From: Phoenix dactylifera | Taxonomy: Eukaryota > Streptophyta > Magnoliopsida > Arecales > Arecaceae | Direction: 5' to 3' | NCBI RefSeq assembly: GCF_009389715.1 | Contig: NC_052399.1 | Coordinates: forward strand, 30,575,146-30,639,145 | DNA: 64,000 bases | Shown: in pieces, positions 14,701 through 26,063 of the stretch | Layout: each line of letters starts with the position of its first letter | Position numbering within the stretch: the stretch's first letter is position 1 | Translations under genes and position numbers: made by a program | The notes under the pieces: model-generated | Told to the model about the DNA's origin: nothing | Databases searched by the model: none | The model's input: the letters and a program-made list of their open reading frames with translations, nothing else

Positions 14701-17700
14701 CCGAACTCCAAACCACCAGAGAGAAAGGACTCCTTCCTTTCTCTTCTTCTTCTTCTCCACAGAATCAAATCTCCTTCTCTGTCTGACGTTTTCTTCCCAA
14801 GAAAATTTTTTTCTCTCTCTCTCTCCATTCGAGAGGAAACGGTGGCCTACAAATAGGCCAACGCTGAGAGGAGTTAAGAGGCGTAATGGTCCAGCATTAT
14901 TGAATTCATTCATTATCAAATATGAATGAATTTGATAACGGTTGTTTCAAAAACAACCATGGAATAAACCAGCGATTAATGCCTATTATTGCCGGATTTC
15001 AAAAATCAAACTGGACTGGAATGTTGGCGGTTCAAAACCGCACATTCCGGTCCAGTCGGCCGTCTGGCCGGAGGCCGGTTGGCCGCGCACTCGCCGGTCG
15101 GAAAGCTTGCGGACGCGTGAAACAGAGAAGCTCTGTTTCATGCGTCCCAGGTGAGTCGCGGCTCACAAAACAAATGCTAAGGGTCCATGTGAAGGGAGTG
15201 GTCCACGGGTCCATGGCATTTATTCACGGTCAGCAACCACACAAAATGGGAAAAGTCAACTTGATACAAATGGGTTAGCCCATTTGATCATAAGTTAGTC
15301 TATTTGGTTCTAAACCAAATTTGCAGCCCATTTGAATGAATTTTTGACCCGAAAAAATTCCACATGAGTCTGACTCATAGGAGATTCAATTGGGTCTAGT
15401 TTCGGCTCGATCCAAGTCCGACTTAGATCAGAACAAATACGAAATTAAATCCCAATTAAATCATGATCGAGCCCAATTACACTAATTTAGACCCAATCAA
15501 ATCCAATCTCAACAATTGAGTCCTGATCAAGTTCAATTATATTAATTAAAACTTGATTGACCCGAAATACAGACTTAATTAGTTGTTCATCCATGAAATT
15601 TAGCATGTACCTCATGTTCAGTGCTAGCTGAACATAGACAGAGCCAAATTCCAAATGACCCATAATTTAATTCTTAATTAAATTGGGTCAAGACCTTCCT
15701 ACTCAGCTTGACTAATGTGCGTGACTCCGATAGGTTCGAACACTAAGCCGGTAGTACATGGACTACTCCATGCACTAATCGAGGTGACCATCTAGCAATG
15801 ATACCCGACGTCCGGATAGGTCAAATATGCAAAGCAACATTCAAGAACCTAGACGTATGGTTGTTGCATAATTCATCCCTATGACCTTCGATGCTCAAGA
15901 TGACCTCAGAGTGGACTGTCGAACTCTGGATCCGGTCATCCATAGTATATTTCAATTAATCAAATCAAGTGACCATCACTTGGTTTACCCTGGCCAAGGT
16001 TTTACTGAATTGAAATACAGCAAGACATCAACTCCTCTAATCTGGAGCGGTCAATCCCATCTTGACTCGTACACAGACTTCGCGAGTACTTGACTGCACC
16101 CAGCATCCTTCCGATCCCTGAATTAGAAATTCAGGTCATCCAGTGCCTAAGTACAGTGAGTTGCTTGCAAGTCACCGTGACAGTCTCAGGTCTAAGGGGT
16201 ACTTATGCCCATACGTTTTACGAGCTAACTCCCGACAGTGGAGTGCTACGCAGGTGAGTCACTATTCAGTGACGATGTACTCCTACATCTCACCTGTATG
16301 CCATACAGTGTCTCCACACTCCTTGGTTTAAGAGGACAACCAACTAAATGGCACACAACGACCTATACTTGACATAGCTATCGTTCAATTGACAGCTTGT
16401 CATTTGGTCGCGAACTGGTTTAAGGACTAAATGATAAAACCTCTTTTATCCACTAAATTAGTCCTAAGGACTTCATCACAATACACAGGAGTTCAATTTG
16501 AAGATGCAACACTTGTGATGAATAGAAAATTACCAGAATAAATTTTTATTCATTTTAATAAAATATATATACATAATCCAATTTCTTACAATTAAAAATT
16601 GGCTTTGGGACACAATTCCCAACAAATTATTGGTATTAGTCTTTTCATTGAGTAATATTTTTCTTCTCATTGTTCCAAAATAATCTTTTTAAGGTAGGTG
16701 TCCTATCCCTCCCTAACTTGTCTTAATGTTATAGGGAGAAAAAAACCAAAAGAAAATTTAGATAGCTATATAGGCACAGGGAGAAATGAAATGCAAAAAC
16801 CATATACACTCATATATGTACTTAAAAGAGGAAAAGTGAAAAAACATACTCATTGAAGCAACTGAATTGTCCGAATTTTGTTCATCGTCCTTTGCTTCAT
16901 CACCAAGGACGTCTGTGGTAGAATCAACAGTGCCCTCTAGTAGATATTTAAGAACTTCCCTCTTTGACATTAAAGTTCCACTACCAGCCTAAGTAGTCAA
17001 TAATCAAACATATATCACAAAGGAACGTTACAGAGAATTCTTCTTTATCAAAAAATGATGTTTTGGACAGTTTTTAGTTCTGCAGCAAAATCTTGCCAGA
17101 AGCCCCGTAAATGACTAGCTACCAAAAGCAAAATTTTCCATAAGAATGCATGTTTGATAATGCTAAATAACAAAGAAAAGTGGATCTAAATGAAAAAAAA
17201 CCATTTTCTTTTTCAGATAGAACAAGAACAAAGTCATGAAGTATACACTAAATTGTTATAATTGTTCTATATACGTTGTGTACCCAAGTATTAAATGAAT
17301 CAGTTGACTTACAATTATGGAGCTATAGTCAACTATAAATATATATTATGGGCTATTGCCCTCATTAATGAGAGTGCATAGTATTATGTCATTCCAATAC
17401 TAGAAAATCAAGCCTCATACTATCAGAAAAGGATCAATTCTCTGAGATCTCCACCAACCATAAAGTGAGATTTCTATCCAACCGATATTTTTGCTCTTGG
17501 TCTGGATCTTGGACATCTCTCCCCTTATTCAGGTAGGTGTTCTCCCTTCTACAAATAGGATTCTATTAATGGCCTCGAAACTCCCACAGTCGGTTTATTA
17601 TGTGTATTCAACCAATCCCGTTTGAGACAGTAACAATCATGTAAAAGAGAAAATTCTAACCAATCTATATCAATATATGTCAAGACCTACACCATGGTCT

Positions 17701-20700
17701 TTGGAGTCTTATAGACTTATTTCACATGATTGTAGTGTTTCTCTTTCCCTTGTTCATCTGTTCTATGCATTTTAATCCACGGTTTAAAACCATAGAAATC
17801 CAAAGGAGGTAACATGGGGTCTTTCTAACTCTTGCTTCCACTAAAATAAATTATGTAACTGCTTGATAGTTTTGTCTTCTCATATCCACATCTGAGATAT
17901 GCCTCTGATGCTTCTTGCAGTGTTTTTCCATATCTAATGCATAGCCACAATATCAACCCAACCCATTCAATTCAGGGTTAGATCAGCTGTGGCATCCTTT
18001 TTCCAGTCATAAAAATGCCTGAGATCTTTCAACCTACAACTGAATATCTCTTGTCTTCCTTAACGAATTGGCACATTTTATGATGCAAATAAATCTTTAG
18101 GTTTTCAAGGGTTTTGTGTTGATAGACCTGTCACTCCTCTAAGACACCTTTTAATCTTTATAATTGGCCATTTCAGGTTGTCTTTCAACCACTCTTTTTC
18201 CTTGTTTCTCTTGCCTTCATTGGACTCTCACTGTCTCCTTCACATCTTATCTGGAATTATTCCATAATTGGAACAGGGGGAACACTGATGCTCTTAGAAA
18301 ATTTTCTTATCATCAGGGCAATCACATAATCATCACATTAGATATCACTAACCTTATGTTAAATTTCAGCTCTCTATTGTGAGTAGATGATGGATCCACT
18401 TGATAGTTCAAACCTAAAGCATGCCTCATCAAAAACGATGGACATATGATGCAGCCCTACGATTAAAACTGCACAGAAGTGGGATGCTCTTAGGACAGAG
18501 TATTAGAATTTTGAAAAAGATTTCTAGGGGCGGTCCAGACATTCAGCAATCAATATGACCAAATTGCTGGAACTACTGAATTAGAGTTTCCTAGGGTCCG
18601 ATAGCACAATAATATGAGGAATTGGGGCTTTAATTACTAATCCGAAATTTTTGCATGAAGAATTTTTAGCAATAGGAAGCAATAAAAACATGAGCTTTTT
18701 GCTCTGTCATTTAAAATCTATCAACAGTAAAAATTAGTTTGTTGTATGAATAGTTATGTCAAATCTATAGTAAATAAATACTAATAGAAATAAATATGGG
18801 CACATCTAGCAAATTTAAGAATAGACAATGAAGAAAATGAGCAAATAATGTAAAGACACAAAGGATCAGAGAAAAAAAAAAGGAGAGGAAGAGAAAAGAG
18901 AGAAGAGATAATAGAGCACCGGGAAGTCCGATAAGCAACAAGCTTTCTTTTATTTCCAATCTCCAAAACTGCATAGCATAGACCATGGATCCTTATTTAT
19001 AACAACAGAAAACCTAACTATGACTATCAAATTTCCTGAGATAAATGCATAAGGCATGCTTATTGTTCATGATATTGAAGTGCGAACATTATAATGAATA
19101 GTACCACTATAGTACCATTCCTTGTTAAGCTTTCAAATAAGGCTCCGAAATTTGTTGGCCTCAGCCCTATATTTTGGAGAAGCCCTCTATGACTTCAAAC
19201 ATCCTAAATTTGCTCAGAAAAAACTGAAAACAGCATAATAAAGACTAAGGAATGCTAAACCGGCCCGTACCGGCCGGTTCAGCTCGTACTGAACCGGTCC
19301 AGTCTCTGACCAGTCCGGTTCGGCGTTAAAAAACGGTACTAGCCCCCGTACCAACCCCCATACCGGCTCCCGTACCGGCCCGTACCAGCTAGGCTAATTT
19401 TTTTGGGACTTTTGGAGGCCGAATCAGTGGTACCGGTTTAGTACAGGTTCGATCCAGTTCAAACTGGTCCGAACTGGTACTGAACCGGTCCGAACCGATA
19501 CTGAACCGGTCCGATGGCTGACCGATACACCTACCGGTACCGATTCAGCGATCCTTGATAAAGACTAAAATAAATCTACTACCTATCCTATAATTTAGGG
19601 CCCTCTGGTGGATCAATATGCCATTAGACTTATCGGTCTTTACCAACCTCCTCACTGCCTGTTTCATCTACTATTAGAATCATCCAATAATTTGCAATAC
19701 CTTACACTTACAAAGTTGTGTATCTCTTGCTTACTGAAAACTGGAAAATTTAAACATACCTCTTTGAGCTAAACATCCCAAAAAAGTGGAACCTATTGAT
19801 AAGGTTCTCTTTACAAACACCAAATTGCTTCCAAGGTAAGCAGTTCTTTAAAATTATAAACCCTAATATTTGACTGTTGACCAGAATCATAAGTTATAGA
19901 GCTCAACCTTTGCCCATTTTGCACATTGGGGTACCAAACTTTTTTCAATCATTAATAACTTTTCTACTTTCCACAGATCCTTATTCAAGAAAGTATGAGG
20001 CCAATCTCATATTGCAGTTTTTTTCCTCATCTCATGTCTACCTTGGCTGAGTTGCTTGCGAGTTGGACTCATTTTGACATAAAAGCCAGCAATAAATGAG
20101 TGGGAGCTTCTACAAATGAGTTTCATTTATTAGTTTGCTGTCCAGTTTGTTTGCCATTATGATCAAGCGAGAAATCAGATAAACCTGCCCCTGCCATTTG
20201 AAAATGAAGAGGCATACTAGGAAAATATTTGAAGGATTTCAGAGACTAAAGAATCAGTATGATGTTAACTTAAATTAAAAAATTGTGTCACATTGAAAGC
20301 AGACCTTTAAAATTACAAGTAAATTTCAAATCCAAGGCAAGAAGAGTGGGGAAGAAAGCAAAACCTCAGATGATAAAAATTTCATATCAAACACTAAATA
20401 TTAAGAATATCAAAATGATCAAATTAGACTATTTTCCAGATCAAAATGAAAGTAAGATAAACATAGCATTAAGTTTTGGGCAACAATATATTAGAAGTAT
20501 TACAGAAGAAATAAAGAAGAGAAATTGTAGGATAAGAATACAAAAGGTAGAGAAGAAGAGAGTAAGAGTAAAATGAAGAGAGAGGAGGAGAGGCTGCACA
20601 ATAGCAATAAGTTTCACACAACAATACATCAGAATTATTAAGCAGAAATAGAATTGCAGATTGAGTGGATAAAATAAGAGAGCTTAGAGGAGAAAAGAGT

Positions 20701-23700
20701 ATGAGCTAAATCAAGAGAGAGGAGGAAGAAAGGACAGACCTAGCCTGAACTTTCTTGAACTCAAAAATATATGTGCATTAATCTTTCACTGAAAGCTAAT
20801 CGGCCTATGAACGGATTAGATTGACCCCCTGACAAGTTCTACTTAAACACTGACCACCTTTGAGTTTCCTAATTTGGGTTTACAAGGACTCTTGAAGACT
20901 AAAGCATAGACATACTACATTTAAGTGGTACTGTAACATTACTGAAATGCGAATACTACCATGCTAGTGATTTTGTACGGAACGAGAGAAAAGATTAAAA
21001 GATCGCATGCAGTTAACTTCATTCAATTAGCATTTTGATTCTTACATCAGGAAAAAAAATTCCTAAAAATATTCCTATGCCTCAATGATCAAAAAAATCT
21101 CCTTTGGGTCTTCAAATCAGGAATCTATGAAGCATAAATGGCTGTGATTTGCCCCTGGGGTGCTTATTTAAGCTGGAGTGGCCCAGGAATGCCTCATTGT
21201 TTCAAAAATGTTGCAATCTGAACCTGTCTTGTTTGTGCCAACTTGGAGCATCTTCATGCCCATGCATCCAGTGTGCTTTTGTAGCAGCCTTGTTTGTGCC
21301 TGACTAATGGCATCATCAAGTTCAAAATGTCAGCAGACTTAAGCTTATGAGTGGTTAATTCTGCGTAAGGGTTATGCTTCCTTGCTAAATTGTACAAAGT
21401 CCAAGCATGTAGCTTGTTTCTTTCCTTCCATCAGATGAAATTTTGTGCTTTATTTGATCTCATGCATTCTACGAATCGCCTTATTGTCTTCTTTTGCTAA
21501 ATCTCCCATCATGTTTGCTTCATTTCAACCTTCTCTCTTTTATTTAGGTTTTCAATATGATTTCAGCTGAATCTTCATTTCATGGTCTTTTCCTAGTTCA
21601 GGAAGCCCCTCAAGTCCTTCATTCAACTTAGGTATGTAAGGTTGGATTGTGAAAACCAGAGCGAATCCAGATGTTAGAAAATCTGATCAGATTTGGTTTG
21701 ACAAGCTGGCAGATCGAGAAACCACTGACCTGCATCTGAATCCATTAAGAACGAAAATCCAATCCAACAACATTATTCAATCAGATAATCCCCTTGATTT
21801 CCAAAATTTAATTAATGAAAAGATATAGTGAGAGAAAAAAAAGATAAGTTCCTCTGACATGTAGAATCTCTTTTATCTATTTATGCCACCAAGACTGATT
21901 CTAAGACAAACAAAGAAGACGAAACTTTCTAATTTTAAGATATAAATGCTAAGGGGAGGGTGTTTCATCCCACTGTTTGTGGTAGTGGGTGATTGACTGA
22001 TGGCTGATGGATGGATATCGGTGGTTTCTGATCCTAACCACAGCAAAAGTGAAGACAAATTGGTAAGGAGACGGATAGGAGAAGTGCAAACAGATGAAAT
22101 AGGGGCCCCACCACTCTTATTATCAGATTTCTTAGAATCTAACTAGAATTCAGGATGTCTATTAATTGCACTATCGGATCTAATACAGATTCATGTGATG
22201 ATTCAATCCATTCTTAGAGATAATTTAACTAATGCTCATGAGCATCTCACATATGGACATTATCCAGGCAATAGTCTAAGAAAAATGATGATAACAAGAA
22301 TCATCATCACAATCTTGAAATAACAAATTGCTTCTTCAAAAGTTTACGATATCTTTCCATTACAAAATCCCATCCATCTTCATTCCTTATCCCATTAGCT
22401 GCTCTATTCTTCTCTACCTGCCTTGAGGCCTTTGAGCATTTAGAGGCTCCTAGCAAGTCTGTTAAGTTCTCTTGCCTGGAGCGCAACTCAGAGAACAAAG
22501 CTTATCACTAATAACCCCTTTACCTAATGTCGTTGTAATTCAGAGTTCAGACTGTTCTCACTCCAAGCAAGTGCTTTGATATTTGGCTTTTGCTTAGAAT
22601 CTCTACATTACTAATATATTTAGGTTTCGAGCTAAGTCAATTCCCTCAGTATTTCCTCATTCTATCCCAAGTCACTTGTACTTTTTGCCAATGACCCAAG
22701 AAAACCTTTCTACTTTCTTCCCCTTGTTTTTTTTTTTTTGGTCTTTCTTCTCTCTCCTAAGTCTCCTCTTAAAGCTTATCCTGAGAGTCTAACACAATAC
22801 ATGATGCTTTTTGATCATTTCCTACTTCACACTCCAATTATCCTACTCAATACATCACTATCCTAGGTACTCATCATTATTGATCAAGCAACTCATCTAC
22901 AAGTGCTTGTTTTTTTCCTTCCACATCTGCATGTACAGCTTTTTCCTACCAAAAATCATAGTTATGCTATGAGACACTTTGACATCTAGCGTGGCTGCTG
23001 AAGAGCATGTATCCTTTTGGCATGCTAATACTTCAGATCATGTTAATCTCCCATGGAAGGTCCTAAAGCATTACAAATGGTAGAACAAAATGAAATTCAT
23101 GATTTGACTTCTTGGTCAGCACAAACCAAAGCTCAGATAACTGCTGTAGCATTGGTCAAGATCACCCAGGCAAGGGTCTCCAGGGCGAGACACTTGTTCC
23201 TACAATAATAAGTGAAGTGTCATTTAGATAGGCCAAAAATATTATTTTTAACAGGCAGATGAATCACATCAAGATTGATTGTCACTTAACCTCTCAATCA
23301 GTCACTTGGCCATGTTTATACAACAAAGAAGCATGCTCTGGGTATCGATCTTCAAAACTTCAACTTAAGAGCATGCTGAATTATATTGTTTATATGTGTT
23401 TCGGTTCTTTTACTTTTTTTTGTGTGTGGTATAAAAGTGTATATTAGACTATTAGTTGTTCTAAAAATATCTTTACACCACATACCAACATGTATTCTAT
23501 TGTTATATTACATCCATAGACAGTTGTAATATCATATATTCGGCAATTTCCCTGCATCACTTTATCTATTGCTTTGTTGACAACACTTCCTCAACTAGTC
23601 ATCTCAATTACCATTTTCTTCTATGTTTCCCTGAGGTTAAAGGAAAAGAATAAACAGCATAACTTCAATAATTATCAAAATTAAAGTTGTACACAACTAC

Positions 23701-25907
23701 TATTTCATGTCTCCTACTTTATCTCCAAAAAAATCACTTCACATTTATTTCTTTTATGAACTATTGCCTATGAACCTTGAGCCGCAATTATTTTTATCCA
23801 AAGTTGCAGATGACGTAGCAGTGCTTCAATTAACAACAAGAAAATGTCCTAATAATAACAAAAATTATTTAAATACCAATGATAAAACACCAAAGTTCTA
23901 TAACATTTAGAAAATGTCCAATTTTGTATAGAAATATTTTGGAATTTTCATGGGCACTTATCCAGACACACCTGATAGTACAACTCAATGGCTTCTCGTG
24001 TGTAAGCACAATTCTCATCCCATGGCAATGGCAACGAACTTTCAGAAAACATGTTCGAGAGTTAAGGATGTATCAAAAACCACTTGTATTATCTGACATA
24101 ATAATCTAGACAAATAATAAACCATTTAACTAAATAATATTCAAGAAAAGGATATCACATCAAGATGAGATGAGAACATGTCACTCTCACAGCAGTCCTC
24201 AATAAAATCACTTGACATAACCTCTGCATAAAGAAGAAGAACCGGCCAGTGAAGAATATTGCTACTATCCAGTACTGGTTTCCTTAATCCGGTAAGTTCT
24301 TGATACATGGCCTTCCCAAGCTTCAGGCCTCTATTCTCAATTGTAGATGCAAGCTCCTGTACAAATTTAGTATAGTAATTAGCAAGCCTGAATATATTGT
24401 GAAGAATACTTTATCCTTACCAGATAGCTAACCTTGGCTGCAGCCACGGCTTTTGAAATCTGTGTCTTGCGATTGTCATGCTCTTTCTTCCGCAAATCAA
24501 TTTGCACCGATAACTTCTTGAGCTCTTCATTAGAAGGGAACTGTTCAAGTCCCTTTTGGCAGAATGATGCTGCTTCAGTCAACAGGTTTAAGGAGAAGGC
24601 CGCTCTGGCCGCTCTGTAGTATGCCTAGCCATCGTAAGATTCCACCATAATCTTAATTTGACTACTAATTGATCCCGGAAAATGTAGAGGGGAAACATCA
24701 TATATGAATCTACAATAAAATAATAGCGAAACAGCCAGACATAATAGGTAGATGGATCACGTCCTAGTAAGATATGTTCATGCAAAGACATGTGCATACA
24801 CTTTGTTTTGCATTAAAACAATAGTAACAAGTAGGCATGCATGCTAATGTGGACAAGGGTAAAATGTATCCTTACAAAAATAAGAAAATAGCCTACCTTG
24901 ACATTTGTTGAACACAACTTAATTGCCTCCTCCGCATCCGTCAAGGCACGTCTATTATTTCCCAAAAGCAAATGTACATGACAACGATTCGCAAAGAGGA
25001 TCGAGTTATCCGAGTCACTTAAAGCTTTCTGGTTTATAGCCCTTGTGTAGCAATCAATTGCGTCTCTGTAATGCTTCTTACCCATCTTGACATACTGGTT
25101 ACCTTGCTCCTGAAAAATGCTATTTCATTAATTAATAACAACAAAAATCCAAAGCAGGCAACATTAAAATTTTGTAACTAGTTGTTAGAGCTTGGCTACT
25201 ATGAAGACTGCAATACTATGAAAATATGGAATTTTGTGATTAAAGCATTTAACTTCTATAACTGCAAAGAAAAGGAGAAAGGAAGGCAGAAAATACTGCA
25301 AAAGGAGAACTTTTTCATCAGTTTGTACAAAGAAGAAAAAATAATAACAAGTTTCTTTCGTAACTGGGGATGAGCGGGGGATCAAAAGAAGCACAATAAA
25401 TCCCAACAACAGAATCAAGTACATTATCAAACAGGGAGGTCTAAAGTTAGCACAGAAGAAAGTTAGCACTAAATATATCACAGTACCCGCAAAAAAGGGG
25501 AGCAAAAAGGAAAACTTTATGGATCGCTTTGAGTGAAGAATAACAATAAAGGAAAATTTTTTCCTTTGAAGGAGGATTAAAATCCAAAAGCAGAGACTGG
25601 TACTTAGCTCATTAGAACCGAAAGGAAGACGGGAAATCAAGGCAGGATCTTTTCATCAGTTTGAGCAAACAAAAGAACAAAAAAAAAAGAGGCTCTTTTA
25701 CCAAGCAGGGACGAAGCGGAAGCCAAAATCGAAAGCGAACGATAGAAACAAGTAGATTTCTATCCATGATGGGAATGAAACGAGGGGTTTTCGAGAAGAG
25801 ACCTTGAGCTCTCGGGCGGCGGATTCTTTGAGGGAGGCGATGGCATCCAAGTCGTCTCTTTCGCTCTCGGTGACGGGGTCCGACCCCGCCTCCATCCATA
25901 GCGCCAT
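2784..25907 (-). CDS. TTC4: TTC4/Cns1-type tetratricopeptide co-chaperone
   Basis: Eight coding exons on the minus strand: 25907-25803, 25109-24897, 24624-24433, 24356-24156, 24052-23972, 16988-16850, 3058-2966 and 2854-2784. They join in phase to a 364-aa protein, the usual length for plant TTC4. Residues about 35-140 hold three TPR helical pairs (an EQGNQY...A-CYTRAI motif, then NRRAL-DAEEAI-L, then a ...FCQKGLEQ pair). The C-terminal half carries the TTC4/Cns1 'wheel' domain: NRGLKLGKAMYQELTG, HWPVLLLYAEVMSSDF, SKREVLKYLLEGT, TLHDILRKPDYIIP, ending ...FYHDFRAGKWSAP. The family binds Hsp90 and Hsp70 C-termini through the TPRs and supports client folding in cytosol and nucleus. Odd points: one AT-AC intron (24155-24053), a 7-kb intron (23971-16989) and a 13.8-kb intron (16849-3059) that contains a Copia element in the same orientation. 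The start ATG is the first in the open frame and has a TATA-like box about 90 bp upstream. Confidence 0.92.
3632..3658. repeat. (CT)n microsatellite in TTC4 intron
   Basis: An imperfect CT run interrupted by one GT lies in the 13.8-kb TTC4 intron. No gene is seen from 3,059 to 6,230; that stretch is AT-rich intron sequence. Confidence 0.7.
5825..5934. repeat. 55-bp tandem duplication in TTC4 intron
   Basis: Two adjacent 55-bp copies (5825-5879 and 5880-5934), both starting CATATTTAAAAG, differ at only a few bases. It lies 300 bp from the Copia insertion point and has no coding content. Confidence 0.85.
6236..8640 (-). repeat. Copia 3' LTR (left copy)
   Basis: This 2,405-bp LTR is unusually long for Copia. 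Small open frames in it (for example 6942-7298) recur in the other LTR but have no recognisable domain, and I treat them as non-coding. A pyrimidine-rich tract (CTTT repeats, about 6575-6612) and many short perfect hairpins between 6,860 and 8,490 are its main visible structures. Confidence 0.95.
8641..8652 (-). other. Copia polypurine tract
   Basis: The minus strand reads CCAAGTGGGAAT directly upstream of the 3' LTR, the expected place for the plus-strand priming purine tract. Confidence 0.8.
8654..10945 (-). pseudogene. Copia integrase core, reverse transcriptase and RNase H
   Basis: This is the frame-shifted continuation of the polyprotein. The readable part begins with the integrase core (SDRGGEY, then GTPQHNG and SERRNRTLLDM). 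Next comes a variable linker, the reverse transcriptase (WIFKRKRGADGKVE, VKTAFLNGELEEEVYM, the catalytic LYVDDILLIG) and RNase H (SKSMSGFVFTLNGG, CEAEYVAAS, NTGAIAQAKEP, HHRTKHI). No other break is visible. There is no ATG at the true start, so translation would need the upstream gag frame. Confidence 0.9.
10953..12611 (-). pseudogene. Copia gag, protease and start of integrase
   Basis: The open frame of 552 codons starts at the ATG at 12,611. Residues about 1-230 are a retrotransposon gag. A zinc knuckle CFFCKKMGHWKRNC (CX2CX4HX4C) follows a Lys-rich stretch. The aspartic protease motif is VLDTGSP. The integrase zinc-binding region follows (HCRLGH...CESC). The frame ends at a TGA in the integrase core, where the next region continues in another frame. 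I call it a broken polyprotein because Copia gag-pol is normally one frame. The gag half alone could still be translated. Confidence 0.9.
12612..14202 (-). other. Long untranslated leader of the Copia element
   Basis: This 1.6 kb lies between the PBS and the gag start and has no long open frame. It contains repeated short motifs: a 22-bp segment starting GCCCGAGGAAGGCTCGG occurs at about 12,791 and 12,981, and TTGGCCAGGTAAGAG occurs at about 13,376 and 13,440. An AT-rich stretch of AAATTT-type inverted repeats lies at about 13,765-13,860. Such long leaders often hold packaging or dimerisation signals; that role here is inference. Confidence 0.6.
14203..14215 (-). other. Copia primer-binding site (initiator tRNA-Met)
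   Basis: The minus strand reads TGGTATCAGAGCC two bases inside the 5' LTR. This is the standard plant Copia PBS, complementary to the 3' end of initiator methionine tRNA, and it fixes the orientation of the element. Confidence 0.93.
14218..16624 (-). repeat. Copia 5' LTR (right copy)
   Basis: This copy is almost identical to 6236-8640. Visible differences include a 4-bp longer segment near 15,960, a small change near 14,718, and single bases at about 14,324, 14,384, 14,896, 15,060, 15,795, 15,902, 16,379 and 16,385. It should contain the element's promoter, reading leftwards. Confidence 0.95.
19248..19557. mobile_element. Non-autonomous, ACCGGT-rich MITE-like element
   Basis: The 310-bp element is flanked by identical 10-bp direct repeats ATAAAGACTA (19238-19247 and 19558-19567). 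The ends are inverted: the left begins AGGAATGCTAAACCGG, and the right, reverse-complemented, reads AAGGATCGCTGAATCGG after one extra base. The body consists of overlapping ACCGGT, GTACCGG and GAACCGGTCC words. A 9-10-bp target duplication fits a Mutator-type MITE; assignment to that superfamily is inference. Confidence 0.72.
20465..20740. repeat. Diverged tandem duplication, period about 138 bp
   Basis: A segment starting AGCATTAAGTTT near 20,465 and ending in AAGAGAGAGGAGGA recurs from about 20,603 (AGCAATAAGTTT...) with many substitutions and small gaps. Both copies are purine-rich. There is no coding support. Confidence 0.55.
24053..24155 (-). other. U12-type AT-AC intron of TTC4
   Basis: Read on the minus strand, this 103-nt intron begins ATATCCTTTT and ends TCCTTAACTCTCGAAC. 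The first matches the U12 5' splice consensus, and TCCTTAAC matches the U12 branch-site consensus, about 10 nt from the terminal AC. No GT-AG pair joins the flanking exons: the nearest GT (two bases before the AT) would need an acceptor, and the frame upstream of the next exon contains a TAA. Using AT-AC restores the conserved HLD(V/M)MFSES junction of the family in phase 0. Confidence 0.88.
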
Positions 25908-25993
25908 CTCGCTTCTTTCCCCTCTTCTTCGCTCTCCTCCCTTTTTCTTTCTTCTCCGGGTCCACTCGGAACTAACTCGGCGAGCGAGAGAGC

Positions 25994-26001
25994 GTTATAT
26001 A
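25994..26001 (-). promoter_or_regulatory. TATA-like box of TTC4
   Basis: The minus strand reads TATATAAC about 90 bp upstream of the TTC4 start codon, a normal distance for a TATA box plus a short 5' UTR. It lies between TTC4 and the divergent tRNA gene. Confidence 0.6.
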
Positions 26002-26063
26002 GGTGTGGAGCCGGTGAAGAGATTATTAATATAAAATGAACTTGCAACGAAGTGGTCCATCTC

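Larger units (their letters stand above)
6236..16624 (-). mobile_element. Ty1/Copia LTR retrotransposon, full length, in a TTC4 intron
   Basis: The element is 10,389 bp with LTRs of 2,405 bp (left) and 2,407 bp (right). Both begin TGAAGG and end CCAACA on the + strand, i.e. TGTTGG...CTTCA in element orientation. Both outer flanks carry the 5-bp target duplication AATTA (6231-6235 and 16625-16629). Coding direction is minus, so the right LTR is the 5' LTR. A primer-binding site follows it and a purine tract precedes the left LTR. Domain order protease, integrase, reverse transcriptase, RNase H defines Copia. The two LTRs differ by roughly eight substitutions and two small indels by eye, so the insertion is young. 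A frameshift inside integrase probably makes this copy non-autonomous. Confidence 0.95.
16989..23971 (-). other. 7-kb TTC4 intron
   Basis: The flanking exons (23972-24052 and 16850-16988) join in phase with GT-AG borders: the donor reads CAG|GTGTGT and the acceptor ACTTAG|GCT. The intron holds a GTACCG-rich MITE-like element (19248-19557) and a diverged duplication near 20.5 kb. Other small open frames show no domain or splice context. Confidence 0.8.

Noticed and set aside
22307..22498. Possible upstream exon on the minus strand (DGWDFVMERYRKLLKKQF)
   Set aside because: I first considered it as part of an MBD-like gene. The neighbouring exons turned out to belong to TTC4, whose reading skips this segment.
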